From a bacterium (GTDB lineage: Bacteria; Zhuqueibacterota; Zhuqueibacteria; Oleimicrobiales; Geothermoviventaceae), in assembly GCA_028275345.1 (NCBI GenBank), contig JAPWUV010000012.1, positions 43,573-107,572 on the forward strand: a stretch of 64,000 nucleotides of DNA. The letters run 5' to 3'. Under the pieces are notes generated by a model. The model did no database searches. It saw only the letters and a program-made list of their open reading frames with translations, and was not told the DNA's origin. Positions 39,758-48,522 of this stretch are shown one piece after another (position 1 is the first letter of the stretch; every line of letters begins with the position of its first letter). The translations under genes and the position numbers were made by a program.

Positions 39758-40477
39758 TCACATGCGCCAGGGACGCAGGAAGTCGGCCAAAGTCCGCGTC
39801 TCCTCGTCCTCCGGGATCGATCCCGGCTCGTACACGCCGATTAGCTCCCGGGTGAACACGGCTGCGAGCAGGGCACTCAGGCCCGGGCTCATCAGGAAGA
39901 GACCCACCACAGTGAGCGCCCCGAAAAGCCAAATAATCAGCTGGGAGGTCAAATGCAAGAGCGAGGCAAGCGGATTCGCCAGCAGAAGCAAGCCGGCCGC
40001 TCGCCCCAGCTCAAGTAGCGGCGCCTCGTACCGAAACGCAAGCGGAACCCACAGGCTGTACCAGGCCGCGAAGGCCAGACCGAACCAAACCGTAAGTCCC
40101 AAGAGGACAAGGGAAAGCAAGGGCAGGTGGAGCCGATCGCTTCCGTAGAAGACCAAGCCGGACAGGATGACGAACGCTCCCCCGACCCCAATGCCCACAA
40201 GGGCTGCTCCTCGCGCGATGCGCCGCCACGTCATCCGGAACATCTGGGCCACGCGGATTTCCCGGTAACAGGCGAGTTCGGTCCCTAACCTTGCGAGGAT
40301 CACCAGGGCAAGGGGCAGCCCCATGATGGTAAGCGCAAGGCTTGCGCTAAGGAGGCTGGCGGCGATCAGCTTACCGGGATGGTCGTAGGCGTGCCAAAAG
40401 AACTTCTTCAGGACGAGCGAAAAGCGGAGACGGCTTGCGCCGTTGCGAGGCAGCTCAAGCCCTGGCCCGGAGATCAT
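39758..40477 (-). CDS. Integral membrane protein (DUF624-like)
   Basis: 239 residues with about five membrane helices. The layout resembles YesL/DUF624 membrane proteins, which sit beside sugar-use genes in other bacteria, but the match is only general. The ATG overlaps the stop of the 120-residue gene upstream (ATGA), so the two are translationally coupled. The GH106-like gene follows in the same direction. No catalytic motif is visible. Confidence 0.6.
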   Translation of the reverse strand: MISGPGLELPRNGASRLRFSLVLKKFFWHAYDHPGKLIAASLLSASLALTIMGLPLALVILARLGTELACYREIRVAQMFRMTWRRIARGAALVGIGVGGAFVILSGLVFYGSDRLHLPLLSLVLLGLTVWFGLAFAAWYSLWVPLAFRYEAPLLELGRAAGLLLLANPLASLLHLTSQLIIWLFGALTVVGLFLMSPGLSALLAAVFTRELIGVYEPGSIPEDEETRTLADFLRPWRM

Positions 40478-40836
40478 CCGCCCTCGTCTCCCGTCTGACC
40501 CGTCAGCCGGCGCAGTTCTTTCGTGACCAGGTCGGCCCAGGCGTCCAGGATCTCCATCCAGCTCAAAGCTTCCTCGAGCGTCACCTGGCCCTTTGCCGAT
40601 CGCTCGAGAATGTCGGAATTCACGCGCTCCCAGAGGTCGCGCAGCCTGCCATCTCTTTCGTAGAGCTGGTCGAGGAGTTGGTCGACGTTCAAGCCCTGGA
40701 AACGCAGTCGGTCCAGCAGCTTCTCGATCTCCGCCACCCGGCGCCAAAGGGCCGCTTCGAGAAGCTCGGGAGATACTGGGTTCGTCCGGCCTGGAGGTCG
40801 AGTCTCCTCCCTCGGACTCTTCGTTCTTCCCAGCAC
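40474..40836 (-). CDS. Small helical protein, unknown
   Basis: 120 residues, mostly charged helix (residues about 20-115), probably a coiled coil, without signal peptide or membrane helix. No family recognised. GTG start behind GGGAG; stop overlapped by the start of the membrane protein gene. Coupling suggests that it is a cytoplasmic partner of that protein. Confidence 0.6.
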   Translation of the reverse strand: MLGRTKSPREETRPPGRTNPVSPELLEAALWRRVAEIEKLLDRLRFQGLNVDQLLDQLYERDGRLRDLWERVNSDILERSAKGQVTLEEALSWMEILDAWADLVTKELRRLTGQTGDEGG

Positions 40837-40972
40837 GACGACTCCCGTCGCTCTCAGGTACCGAGTCCAATGTAACCAATGAGCTTTCCGGTGTCAAGCG
40901 CTACTTCCGTGACCCGAGCGAGGCCTCACCCCCATGCGATCGAGGCAAAAGGGCCATCCGCTCTTTTCCCGC

Positions 40973-41737
40973 TCATCGCGCCACCTGTCGCGCACCTCCG
41001 GCCCGAGCCAATGAATAACCCAGGCCCAGGTTGAAGTGGAACCCCCACATGTCAGCTCCGAGTGAACCGCGGTGGACCTTCATCCCACGCAGTCTTGCCA
41101 AGGTCCAGCGCAAGGCGAAATCCACTCGGAAGGAACCCCGCAGAGCCGTCGAGCCTCCGACACCGGCCTGGTAGCAAAGCCCACTCGCCTGATACCGCTG
41201 GACCCAGCGCCCTTCGACCTGGCTCTCCACGTGCGGGATGCTAATCCCAACCCCAAGCCGCAATCCGGCACGGAAGCCGCCGCGCTCCAATACCGGGCAG
41301 AAGAGATTACCGAACAAGAAGTTCAGACCATGGCTCAGGCTGAAGCTCTGAATGTACTGCCTGAAGGGTTTCCGGCCCAGCACGCTTTGCCCATCCCATT
41401 GGCCGCTGACCTCGACCACCTCGGTTTCGTTCGCGTAGGCTTTGGCGTGCACGAACTCCAGCTCGCTTTCGACGGAGTGGCCGGCGATTCGCGCCGGTCG
41501 GCTCACCCGCAGCCCGTAGTAGAAGGGCGAATCCAGGGACCGGCCCCGGAATCCCACATTGTGCAGCCAAAGATCCGTCCGACCGGAGTCCCGGCGCAAA
41601 TGGAGATCCGCCCTGAACGGCCAGTAGGCCCCCGAATCGAGCCACAGGCCGATCTGGGCATGAGCCGCGAGCGAAACGGCCAGCGAAGCGAAAAGGCACA
41701 TCACCGCCCTCTTCAGGACACAGGATTTGGCACCCAT
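40973..41737 (-). CDS. Outer-membrane beta-barrel protein, unknown
   Basis: 254 residues with a signal peptide ending at AHAQ. The rest alternates amphipathic strands rich in glycine and aromatics (FYYGLRVSRP, GLRLGVGISIPHV, GFHFNLGLGYSL). No family could be named. The ATG follows CGAGGG. It is divergent from the UroD-family gene, with 198 bases between the two starts that should hold both promoters. Confidence 0.65.
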   Translation of the reverse strand: MGAKSCVLKRAVMCLFASLAVSLAAHAQIGLWLDSGAYWPFRADLHLRRDSGRTDLWLHNVGFRGRSLDSPFYYGLRVSRPARIAGHSVESELEFVHAKAYANETEVVEVSGQWDGQSVLGRKPFRQYIQSFSLSHGLNFLFGNLFCPVLERGGFRAGLRLGVGISIPHVESQVEGRWVQRYQASGLCYQAGVGGSTALRGSFRVDFALRWTLARLRGMKVHRGSLGADMWGFHFNLGLGYSLARAGGARQVAR

Positions 41738-41935
41738 GGCGCACCCTCGGGTTCGCCCCGCTTGGACCACCTTTTATGCTCGATGATTGAACGAACCACC
41801 CTTGCCGCAGTTCTGAGAAGGCCGCCGCTCCCGTCTGTCACCGATTCGCTTTGGGTTGAAAGCTCCCGAAGCTTAAATTCAGTTGACCGAAGAGTTCCTG
41901 CGAGACCCTACCACCCCATCTGCGGAGACGAGCTG

Positions 41936-43138
41936 ATGACACTTCGCGAAGCGATTCTGCGGACGTTCCGAAGAGAGCCTGTAGACCGGCTCATCTGGCA
42001 GCCCCGGATCTACTACTGGTATTACGGGAATGGCCTGCCCAACCCTGCGCCGGAGGCGTACGTCCGAATCCATGGTGAACCCCCTCCGTTCCCAATCGAG
42101 CGCGTCGCCGAACCGAACGTGCCGGAGGAGTACCGTTCCTCTTCCATGATCGAGCTCTACCGCAAACTCCCGGCGTCTCCCCGCTACCCGCAGGAGGTAC
42201 TGGGGGTGCGCCTCTTTGAGATCCAATACGATCGGACCGTGCAGATCCACCAGACCAGGGAGAACGGACGGGTCATTACCGTCATGCGAACCCCTGTGGG
42301 GGAGCTCCGGGAGGTGAGTTCCCATGGCTACCACAACGAGTACCTCCTCAAAGGTCCTGACGACTTCCGCGTGATGCAGTACGTGCTCGACCACTCCGAG
42401 TTCGTCTTCTGGCACGACGCCTTCCGGATCGCGGACCAGGAGTTCGGCGACCTCGGCGTCGTGACCACGTTTTACCCTCGCTCCCCCTTGCAGCGCCTCA
42501 TCGTGGAGTGGATGGGATTCGAGAACGCCGTCTTCGCCCTCACCGATTACCCACGGGAAAGTAGCGAGCTACTGCGCGCCATCGAGGATTGGGACGACCG
42601 GATGTACGACGTGCTCCTGAGCTCGCCCCTGCAGATCTTCAATTTCGGCGAGAATATCGATGCCAATATCGATCCGCCGCATTACTTCGAGAGATATCTC
42701 GAGCCCTACTACGAGAGGCGCATTTCCCAGATCCACGCCGCGGGCAAGTTCTGCCACATCCACATCGACGGCGCGATGAAACTGCTTCTGCCGATCATTC
42801 GCAGAATGAGTTTCGATGGGATCGAGGCCGCCACGCCGCTCCCCCAAGGCGACGTCACGCTGGAGGAGCTGAAGGAGGGTCTCGGTGGCAAGATCCTGGT
42901 GGACGGAATCCCAGCCATTCTGTTTCTGCCCAACTATCCCATGGGCCAGTTCGAAGAGTTCGTCTGGAAGGTGATCGAGATGTTCTGGCCGAACCTGATC
43001 CTCGGCATTTCCGACGAGCTCCCACCTGGAGGGGACATCCGGCGCGTGAAGTACGTGAGCGACATCGCTGAAAGCTGGAAGCCTACCGCTTCCAGCTCGG
43101 GACGCAGCGCGGAGGCCACTGGGAGCGGATCCAGGTAA
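41936..43138 (+). CDS. UroD-family protein (methyltransferase-like)
   Basis: 400 residues. The fold is the uroporphyrinogen decarboxylase/MtaA type: an N-terminal TLREAILRTFRREPVDRLIW, a middle helix set, and the barrel end KFCHIHIDGAMKLLLPIIRRM then FDGIEAATPLPQGDVTLEEL (both parts quoted separately). It lacks the UroD N-terminal substrate-binding motif, so it is unlikely to be HemE. In corrinoid methyltransferases the zinc site reads HxCG; here it is HIHIDG. The start used is the ATG at 41936; an in-frame extension to 41072 covers another gene's antisense strand. Confidence 0.8.
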   Translation: MTLREAILRTFRREPVDRLIWQPRIYYWYYGNGLPNPAPEAYVRIHGEPPPFPIERVAEPNVPEEYRSSSMIELYRKLPASPRYPQEVLGVRLFEIQYDRTVQIHQTRENGRVITVMRTPVGELREVSSHGYHNEYLLKGPDDFRVMQYVLDHSEFVFWHDAFRIADQEFGDLGVVTTFYPRSPLQRLIVEWMGFENAVFALTDYPRESSELLRAIEDWDDRMYDVLLSSPLQIFNFGENIDANIDPPHYFERYLEPYYERRISQIHAAGKFCHIHIDGAMKLLLPIIRRMSFDGIEAATPLPQGDVTLEELKEGLGGKILVDGIPAILFLPNYPMGQFEEFVWKVIEMFWPNLILGISDELPPGGDIRRVKYVSDIAESWKPTASSSGRSAEATGSGSR

Positions 43139-43195
43139 GCCCCGGGAGAAACGGGCATGATGCTTCGGGCATGTGGTCAACGGGGAGGTGCAAGC

Positions 43196-44386
43196 ATGAA
43201 GAAGGGGATTCGATTTGCGGCATTGCTCGGGATCACCATTGCCTTCGGCACGGCCGCGGCGCAGGACAGAGCGGTCTACAAGACGCGGAAGGTGGGGGAG
43301 CAGGAGCGGACCTACCTCACCATCGAAACCGAAGGGATCCGGTATCCGAAGACGCTGGATGAGTTCCAGACAGTTTGGCACAATCCACCGGTACGGCAAG
43401 ACACGACGGGCACCTGCTGGGCTTTCTCCACGATCTCCTTCCTCGAGTCGGAGGTCAAGCGGCTGACGGGCAAGACGGTGCGGCTTTCGGAGATGTACAT
43501 CGTCTACTGGGAGTACGTGGAAAAGGCGCGCCGCTTCATCCGCGAGAAGGGCGATTCCGAATTCGGGGAAGGATCGGAGCAAAACGCGGTCATCGAACGC
43601 ATCCGACAGTACGGCTGCGTCCCCCTGGAAACGTACACAGGCCTGATCGGAGGGCGAACCGCGCACAACCACGGGCCTCTGTTCCGCGAGCTTCGATCCT
43701 TCCTGACGTATTGCCGGGAGAATGGCTACTGGGACGAGGACAAAGCCCTGTCCTACGTCAAGCTCATCCTCAATAAGCACCTCGGCGAACCGCCGTCCAC
43801 GATTCAGGTCGAGGGACGCGTCATGACCCCCTTAGAATACGCGAGAGACTACTTGAGACTCCCGCTGGACGACTACGTGGCCATCATGTCGACCACAAGC
43901 ATTCCCTTCTGGACGCAAGGCGAGTACAAGGTCCCGGATAACTGGTGGCACAGCAAGGAGTACTACAACGTGCCCTTGCAGGACTTTTACGAGGGCATCC
44001 GCCGGGCTCTCCTGGCGGGGTACAGCGTGGCCCTCGGCGGCGACGTCTCCGAGCCCGGGAAGGTGGGCGAGGCGGACCTCGCCGTCATCCCCAGCTTCGA
44101 CATCCCGAGCCAGTTCATCAATCAGGACGCGCGGGAGTTCCGCTTCAACAACCACACCTCTACCGACGACCACGGCATCCATTGCGTCGGCTACGCCCGG
44201 AAGTACGGCCATGATTGGTTCCTCATCAAGGACTCGGGTCGAAGCGCCTACGACGGCAACCTCAAGGGCTACTACATCTTCCGGGACGACTACGTGAAGC
44301 TGAAGATGTTGACCTACCTCGTCCACAAGGACGGAGTCGCCTGGCTCCTCGAGAAATTCCGCCAGCACCAGACTTCTTCGCCGTAA
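43196..44386 (+). CDS. Secreted papain-like (C1-type) cysteine peptidase
   Basis: 396 residues. Signal peptide to AAAQ. The catalytic segment RQDTTGTCWAFST gives oxyanion Q68 and nucleophile C74; the histidine is in TDDHGIHCVGYA (H326). The third catalytic position, Asn in papain and bleomycin-hydrolase relatives (xNSWG), reads KDSGRSA with Asp346. The insertion between C and H is large, as in C1B aminopeptidases. ATG behind GGGGAGG. It follows the UroD-family gene by 57 bases on the same strand; no functional link is evident. Confidence 0.85.
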   Translation: MKKGIRFAALLGITIAFGTAAAQDRAVYKTRKVGEQERTYLTIETEGIRYPKTLDEFQTVWHNPPVRQDTTGTCWAFSTISFLESEVKRLTGKTVRLSEMYIVYWEYVEKARRFIREKGDSEFGEGSEQNAVIERIRQYGCVPLETYTGLIGGRTAHNHGPLFRELRSFLTYCRENGYWDEDKALSYVKLILNKHLGEPPSTIQVEGRVMTPLEYARDYLRLPLDDYVAIMSTTSIPFWTQGEYKVPDNWWHSKEYYNVPLQDFYEGIRRALLAGYSVALGGDVSEPGKVGEADLAVIPSFDIPSQFINQDAREFRFNNHTSTDDHGIHCVGYARKYGHDWFLIKDSGRSAYDGNLKGYYIFRDDYVKLKMLTYLVHKDGVAWLLEKFRQHQTSSP

Positions 44387-44495
44387 CCGACCGCCGGGCC
44401 CCGCGCAGGCCGTCAACGCGAGCTCCGATTCTCCGGGCCGCGCGACTTGGGCAGGTCGAGGACAAGCGCAAGCACACTCCGAATCGGGGTGAGAG

Positions 44496-45725
44496 GTGAA
44501 CCTGCGGGAGCGTCTGGACTGGGCGTTCGGCCTCAGCAGCAGTTCGCCCAAGACGGCAGGGGTCGGGGGCGAGTCCAGTCTCCGGCCCTTGCCGTGGGGG
44601 GAAGTCATCTCTACGCCTTTTGGGACCTGCGTGCGCGTGGAGGAGCGTTTGCCGCTGGATTACGCCCATGGCCTGGCGGTCCTCGGCAGTCTCCTCGGTC
44701 GTCAGCCCCACACCTTCGGGGCATTGGATCGGGCGGCCCGCGTGGAGTATGCCCACCCGGATGAGCTCTGCTTCTTCGACAGCGAGACCACGGGGCTGGC
44801 CGGTGGCGTAGGTACCGTGCCCTTCCTCATCGGCGTGGGTTACTTCACCGAGAATGCCTTCGTGATCGAGCAATTCTTCGCCCGGGATTTTGACGAAGAG
44901 CCGGCCCTGCTCTCCCTCGCCCTGGAGAAGCTGAGCGCCAGACCCAAATGGGTCACGTACAACGGCAAGGCCTTCGACGTCCAGCTTCTCGCCCAGCGCC
45001 TGCGACTGCACCGGCTGGGCGATCTGCCCGAACCGCCGCTCCACGTGGACCTCCTGTTCGCGGTTCGACGGCTCTGGAAGGACGCCTTGGGGGAATGCTC
45101 CCTTTCCCGAGCCGAGGAGAGGATCCTGGTTTTGCGCCGAGACGGCGATCTCCCGAGCTCGCTGATTCCACTGGTGTACTTCCGGTACTTGCGCGACCGC
45201 GATCCGTGGCCCTTGCGGGCGGTGTTCGAGCACAATCGGCTCGACGTCCTCAGCCTCGTGGCCCTGCTCGATGCCTGCGCGCTGCCCTTCGAGGCCCCCG
45301 AACGAGCCCCCCTCGAACTGGACGCACTCAAGCTGGCTCGCTTGCTTCTCCAAAGGGGAAGAATTGAGCACGCCTCGCGTGTTCTAGAAAGAGCCCTGTC
45401 GCGAGCCCGAACGACACGGCTGCGCAAGCGCATGCTGATCGAACTGGCGTCGCTATATAAGCGGCGGCGACTGTGGCGCAAGGCGGTGGAGCTGTGGGAC
45501 GAAGCGATCCGGTTGCCAGGCTTCACCCTCGAGCCGTACGTGGAGCTCGCCAAGTATTACGAGCACCGTGCCCGGCAGCTTGACAAGGCGGAACAATTGA
45601 CTCGCCAGGCTCTGGAGGGCCTGAGGCTTCTCAGCGCGCTGCGCGGGGACCCAGCCGTCGAGAGCCGGAAGGCGGAGCTCCAGGCTCGACTGCAGCGTCT
45701 CCAGAGCAAGCGTGGGAGAGCTTGA
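44496..45725 (+). CDS. RNase H-like exonuclease (YprB type) with TPR-like C-terminus
   Basis: 409 residues. Residues about 80-270 form an RNase H-like DEDD exonuclease domain: CFFDSETTGLAGGVGTVPFLIG (first Asp and Glu, quoted as FFDSETTGLAGG), KWVTYNGKAFDVQLLAQR, HVDLLF, and HNRLDVLSLVAL at the end. The C-terminal 130 residues are helical repeats of TPR type. GTG start. It resembles B. subtilis YprB-like proteins of unknown substrate. It stands between the peptidase and thiD genes, all on the plus strand. Confidence 0.87.
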   Translation: MNLRERLDWAFGLSSSSPKTAGVGGESSLRPLPWGEVISTPFGTCVRVEERLPLDYAHGLAVLGSLLGRQPHTFGALDRAARVEYAHPDELCFFDSETTGLAGGVGTVPFLIGVGYFTENAFVIEQFFARDFDEEPALLSLALEKLSARPKWVTYNGKAFDVQLLAQRLRLHRLGDLPEPPLHVDLLFAVRRLWKDALGECSLSRAEERILVLRRDGDLPSSLIPLVYFRYLRDRDPWPLRAVFEHNRLDVLSLVALLDACALPFEAPERAPLELDALKLARLLLQRGRIEHASRVLERALSRARTTRLRKRMLIELASLYKRRRLWRKAVELWDEAIRLPGFTLEPYVELAKYYEHRARQLDKAEQLTRQALEGLRLLSALRGDPAVESRKAELQARLQRLQSKRGRA

Positions 45726-45922
45726 TCCTCCGCAAAACCGGGCGACACCAAAACCCGCCGCAAAATGTGTACGCGCGGCCGGCGCCCGGTCGTCGGGCTA
45801 CCACAGAGCTCGGAGCCGAAAGGAGCTGGCCGAGGCGCAGGAATCCAACCCTGCGGCGCTTCCTTTCGGGAGAGAATCGGGCTCGACGCCTAGTGAAGAA
45901 GAGGCAAGAATCCGGAGGTCAG

Positions 45923-46714
45923 ATGACCGTCATCGTGCTGACGATCGCCGGCAGCGATTCGGGAGGCGGAGCGGGGATCCAAGCGGATCTCAAGACCGCG
46001 GCGGCCTTCGGTGTGTACGGCATGTCCGTGATCACCTCCGTCACGGCGCAGAATACGGTGGGAGTGCAAGGGATCCATGATCTCCCCCCCGAATTCGTCG
46101 CTTTGCAGCTGGATTCCGTCCTGAGCGACATTGGTGCCCACGCCGCAAAGACCGGCATGCTTTCCAATCGCGAGATCATCCGAGTGGTGGCAGATCGATT
46201 GCGGCGCTACGCAGTGCCGCACCTCGTGGTCGACCCGGTCATGGTAGCTAAGAGCGGCGATCCTTTGCTCCGGGAGGATGCGCAGCAGGCCCTCGTGGAG
46301 GAGATCCTCCCTCTCGCGGAGGTCGTCACACCCAATATCCCGGAGGCGGAGGTCTTGACCGGGCTGAAGATCCGCACCTTGGACGAGATGAAGGAAGCGG
46401 CTCGTCGGATTCACGAGCTCGGCCCGAAGAACGTCCTCATCAAAGGGGGCCACCTGCCCGGCGAGGCCATTGACGTGCTGTGGGACGGCCAGGTCTTTCG
46501 CGAATACCCTGCTCCCCGACTGGACCGCAAGCACACCCACGGGACGGGCTGCACTTACTCAGCAGCGATCGCCTCGTGCCTGGCTCGCGGGCTACCCGTT
46601 CCGCGCGCCGTCGCCGTGGCGAAGAAGTACCTCACCCGCGCCATCGCGGAAGGGCTTGCCATTGGCTCCGGGCACGGCCCCGTGAACCATCTTGTGCCGG
46701 TGGACTGGAGCTGA
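45923..46714 (+). CDS. thiD: Hydroxymethylpyrimidine (phosphate) kinase ThiD
   Basis: 263 residues, the usual length. The ribokinase-fold signatures are clear: [19 protein letters not shown] at the N-terminus, [25 protein letters not shown] and the C-terminal [11 protein letters not shown] anion-hole motif. It phosphorylates HMP and HMP-phosphate for thiamine synthesis or salvage. The ATG follows GGAGGTCAG. No other thi gene is in the window and no TPP riboswitch was seen upstream. Confidence 0.95.
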   Translation: MTVIVLTIAGSDSGGGAGIQADLKTAAAFGVYGMSVITSVTAQNTVGVQGIHDLPPEFVALQLDSVLSDIGAHAAKTGMLSNREIIRVVADRLRRYAVPHLVVDPVMVAKSGDPLLREDAQQALVEEILPLAEVVTPNIPEAEVLTGLKIRTLDEMKEAARRIHELGPKNVLIKGGHLPGEAIDVLWDGQVFREYPAPRLDRKHTHGTGCTYSAAIASCLARGLPVPRAVAVAKKYLTRAIAEGLAIGSGHGPVNHLVPVDWS

Positions 46715-46899
46715 GCTTTCCAGCCGAAGACCGCTGACGCGCGGGGACGAATTCGGTGCGAGCCGTCAGGGATCCCTTGCCTCCGGCCATCCCCTCGCGT
46801 TCGCGACACGAGCCAGCGCGGGGTCCACTCGGGGCTGCGTCTTACCACCCGGCACTCACTCGCCCTCCGGTCTGTGCGCGGCGCAGGAGGCGTGCGGCT

Positions 46900-47160
46900 T
46901 CATTCCCCCAGCACCACCCGGATCAGTCTCCACCGGAAATCCCGGGCATCGAAAGCCAGTTCAAAGCTGTCGGAATTGTCGGCGGTCACGGCGAAGTGAT
47001 GCTCCCTGTCCGCACCCTTGCTCTCGGACCAACTGCCGTTCAGCCGCACCACGCGGTACACCCTCCCCCGCCAGCGGAAACGCAGGGGACGTGCCTTCTT
47101 GCCATCGAAGTGCGCCAGGACCTCCACGGGCTCGTTGAGTTCTTCGAAAACCAGACCCAT
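46900..47160 (-). CDS. Small conserved-looking protein (DUF6504-like)
   Basis: 86 residues: a beta-rich domain with PLRFRWRGRVYRVVRLNGSW and a C-terminal DARDFRWRLIRVVL. It looks like a compact, often DNA-repair-associated small domain family (DUF6504), but this is a weak impression. ATG behind CGAGG. It is the only minus-strand gene between thiD and the amidase cassette. Confidence 0.6.
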   Translation of the reverse strand: MGLVFEELNEPVEVLAHFDGKKARPLRFRWRGRVYRVVRLNGSWSESKGADREHHFAVTADNSDSFELAFDARDFRWRLIRVVLGE

Positions 47161-47544
47161 CGTACACCTCGGGTGGCCCTATGGTCACCTAAATCTACAA
47201 CTCGGGACAGCCTTTGTCAAGCCCTTCTGTTCCGATCGCCCCTTTCCCGCCGAACGGACCTCGCCGGCGCTAGCAGGTCGAGGTCGGCCGTCGGAGGAAA
47301 ACCGCGGGCAACTGCGGACTGCACATTGGCTGGCAGGGTCCCCCATTCGCCAGTGGTCGCCGCAGTGAAGGGGTGGTCCGCAGCTCCGGGATCGATCGGC
47401 GTACAGCGGCCGGATTCGTCCTGCCATGCCCCCTTGCGCGGGGTGGACAAAGGTTGTATCTTGTTTCCGGCTGAAGACATGGATGGAGGTCAACCGGCGC
47501 GCAGCAGGTAGTAGCACGGTTCCGGAGGAGGAGGAGGATCGAAG
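47161..47544. other. Intergenic upstream of the amidase cassette
   Basis: 384 bases, divergent between the small minus-strand gene and the cassette. It should contain the cassette promoter; no operator or terminator was defended. The ribosome binding run GGAGGAGGAGGA lies at its end. Confidence 0.45.
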
Positions 47545-48522
47545 GTGGCGGAAGCGCTCGCAGTGCTCATCCGTCTCCTGGTGGTGTCCACGATCGTGGA
47601 GCGCGTCCTGGAGATTGCCTCCCAGATCTGGGATTACGTCCTGCAAGCTGATGGCAAGCCCAAAGCAGATCCCGGCCGAAAACGCGTGATCTTGCAGACG
47701 GCCGGCTTCGTGCTCGGCACTGCCCTGTCGCTGGCAATGGGCGTCCGCGTCTTCGGGATGCTCGGTATCGAGGGAGTTCCGTTCCTCTTGGACCTGGTCT
47801 TCACAGGTATCCTGGTAGGCGGCGGAACGGAGCCCGTTCACAGCTTGATCAAGTTCCTCGAGGAAAACAAGGATCGGGTCAAGCGAGAGCTGAATGAGGC
47901 GAGGGCCGCGCCCGAAACCGTCATGCCCGAGCTCGAAACCATCGGGATTTCCTACCGCGGCGGCCTGTACCCCGATCGACCGGGCCATGGACTCCGCACG
48001 GGGAATCCAGATCTGATCGTGTTCCACCACTCCGCCACCCATCTCGAGACCAGCTTCGACCGGATTGTGCAAATCGAGCGCGAAAGGGACCTGGACCCCA
48101 CTTACCACTGCGTCGTGACTGCCGATGGCCGCCACCACAACTATTGCCGGTGGGACAGCATCGGCTGGCATGCCAAGGGGGTGAATACCCGATCGCTGGG
48201 GATCTGCCTGGTGGGGAATTTCCACACGGATCCCGCCGATCCTTCCAGCAATGCGAATGGGAGGTTCGGCCCTCCGCAGCCCACCGAGGCTCAGCTGGAC
48301 ACCGCGGCGCGCGTGATTGCCCTGTGGATGCTCCTCTACAACATCCCCGACACCCAGGTTGTCCCGCATCGCGCCGTGGGAAACACGAGCTGTCCCGGGG
48401 ACCGCTTCCCGGCGCAGGAGCTCTTGGATCGAGCGCGAAAGTACCGGGAGATGTGGGCCCGTTCGGAGGTAGCTCAGAAAGAGTTGGCCGAGCTCCGTGG
48501 AAAAGAAGGGGTTTACGTATGA
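47545..48522 (+). CDS. Membrane-anchored N-acetylmuramoyl-L-alanine amidase (endolysin-like)
   Basis: 325 residues. Residues 7-110 are a membrane domain of two or three helices ending in TGILVGGGTEPVHSLIKFL. Residues about 130-300 are an Amidase_2/PGRP zinc amidase: VFHHSATH (H161/H162), Y187, VPHRAVGNTSCPGD (H275, C283). It should cut between MurNAc and L-alanine in peptidoglycan. GTG start behind GGAGGAGGAGGA. Its stop overlaps the next gene by four bases. The fusion of a membrane domain to an endolysin-type amidase is unusual; a cell-wall turnover role is the alternative to lysis. Confidence 0.87.
   Translation: MAEALAVLIRLLVVSTIVERVLEIASQIWDYVLQADGKPKADPGRKRVILQTAGFVLGTALSLAMGVRVFGMLGIEGVPFLLDLVFTGILVGGGTEPVHSLIKFLEENKDRVKRELNEARAAPETVMPELETIGISYRGGLYPDRPGHGLRTGNPDLIVFHHSATHLETSFDRIVQIERERDLDPTYHCVVTADGRHHNYCRWDSIGWHAKGVNTRSLGICLVGNFHTDPADPSSNANGRFGPPQPTEAQLDTAARVIALWMLLYNIPDTQVVPHRAVGNTSCPGDRFPAQELLDRARKYREMWARSEVAQKELAELRGKEGVYV

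Noticed and set aside
41072-41935. N-terminal extension of the UroD-family gene
   Set aside because: It covers the antisense strand of a signal-bearing barrel gene; UroD-family homology begins at 41936.
45726-45922. Possible TPP riboswitch before thiD
   Set aside because: No CTGAGA or ACCTGA-type thi-box elements are present.
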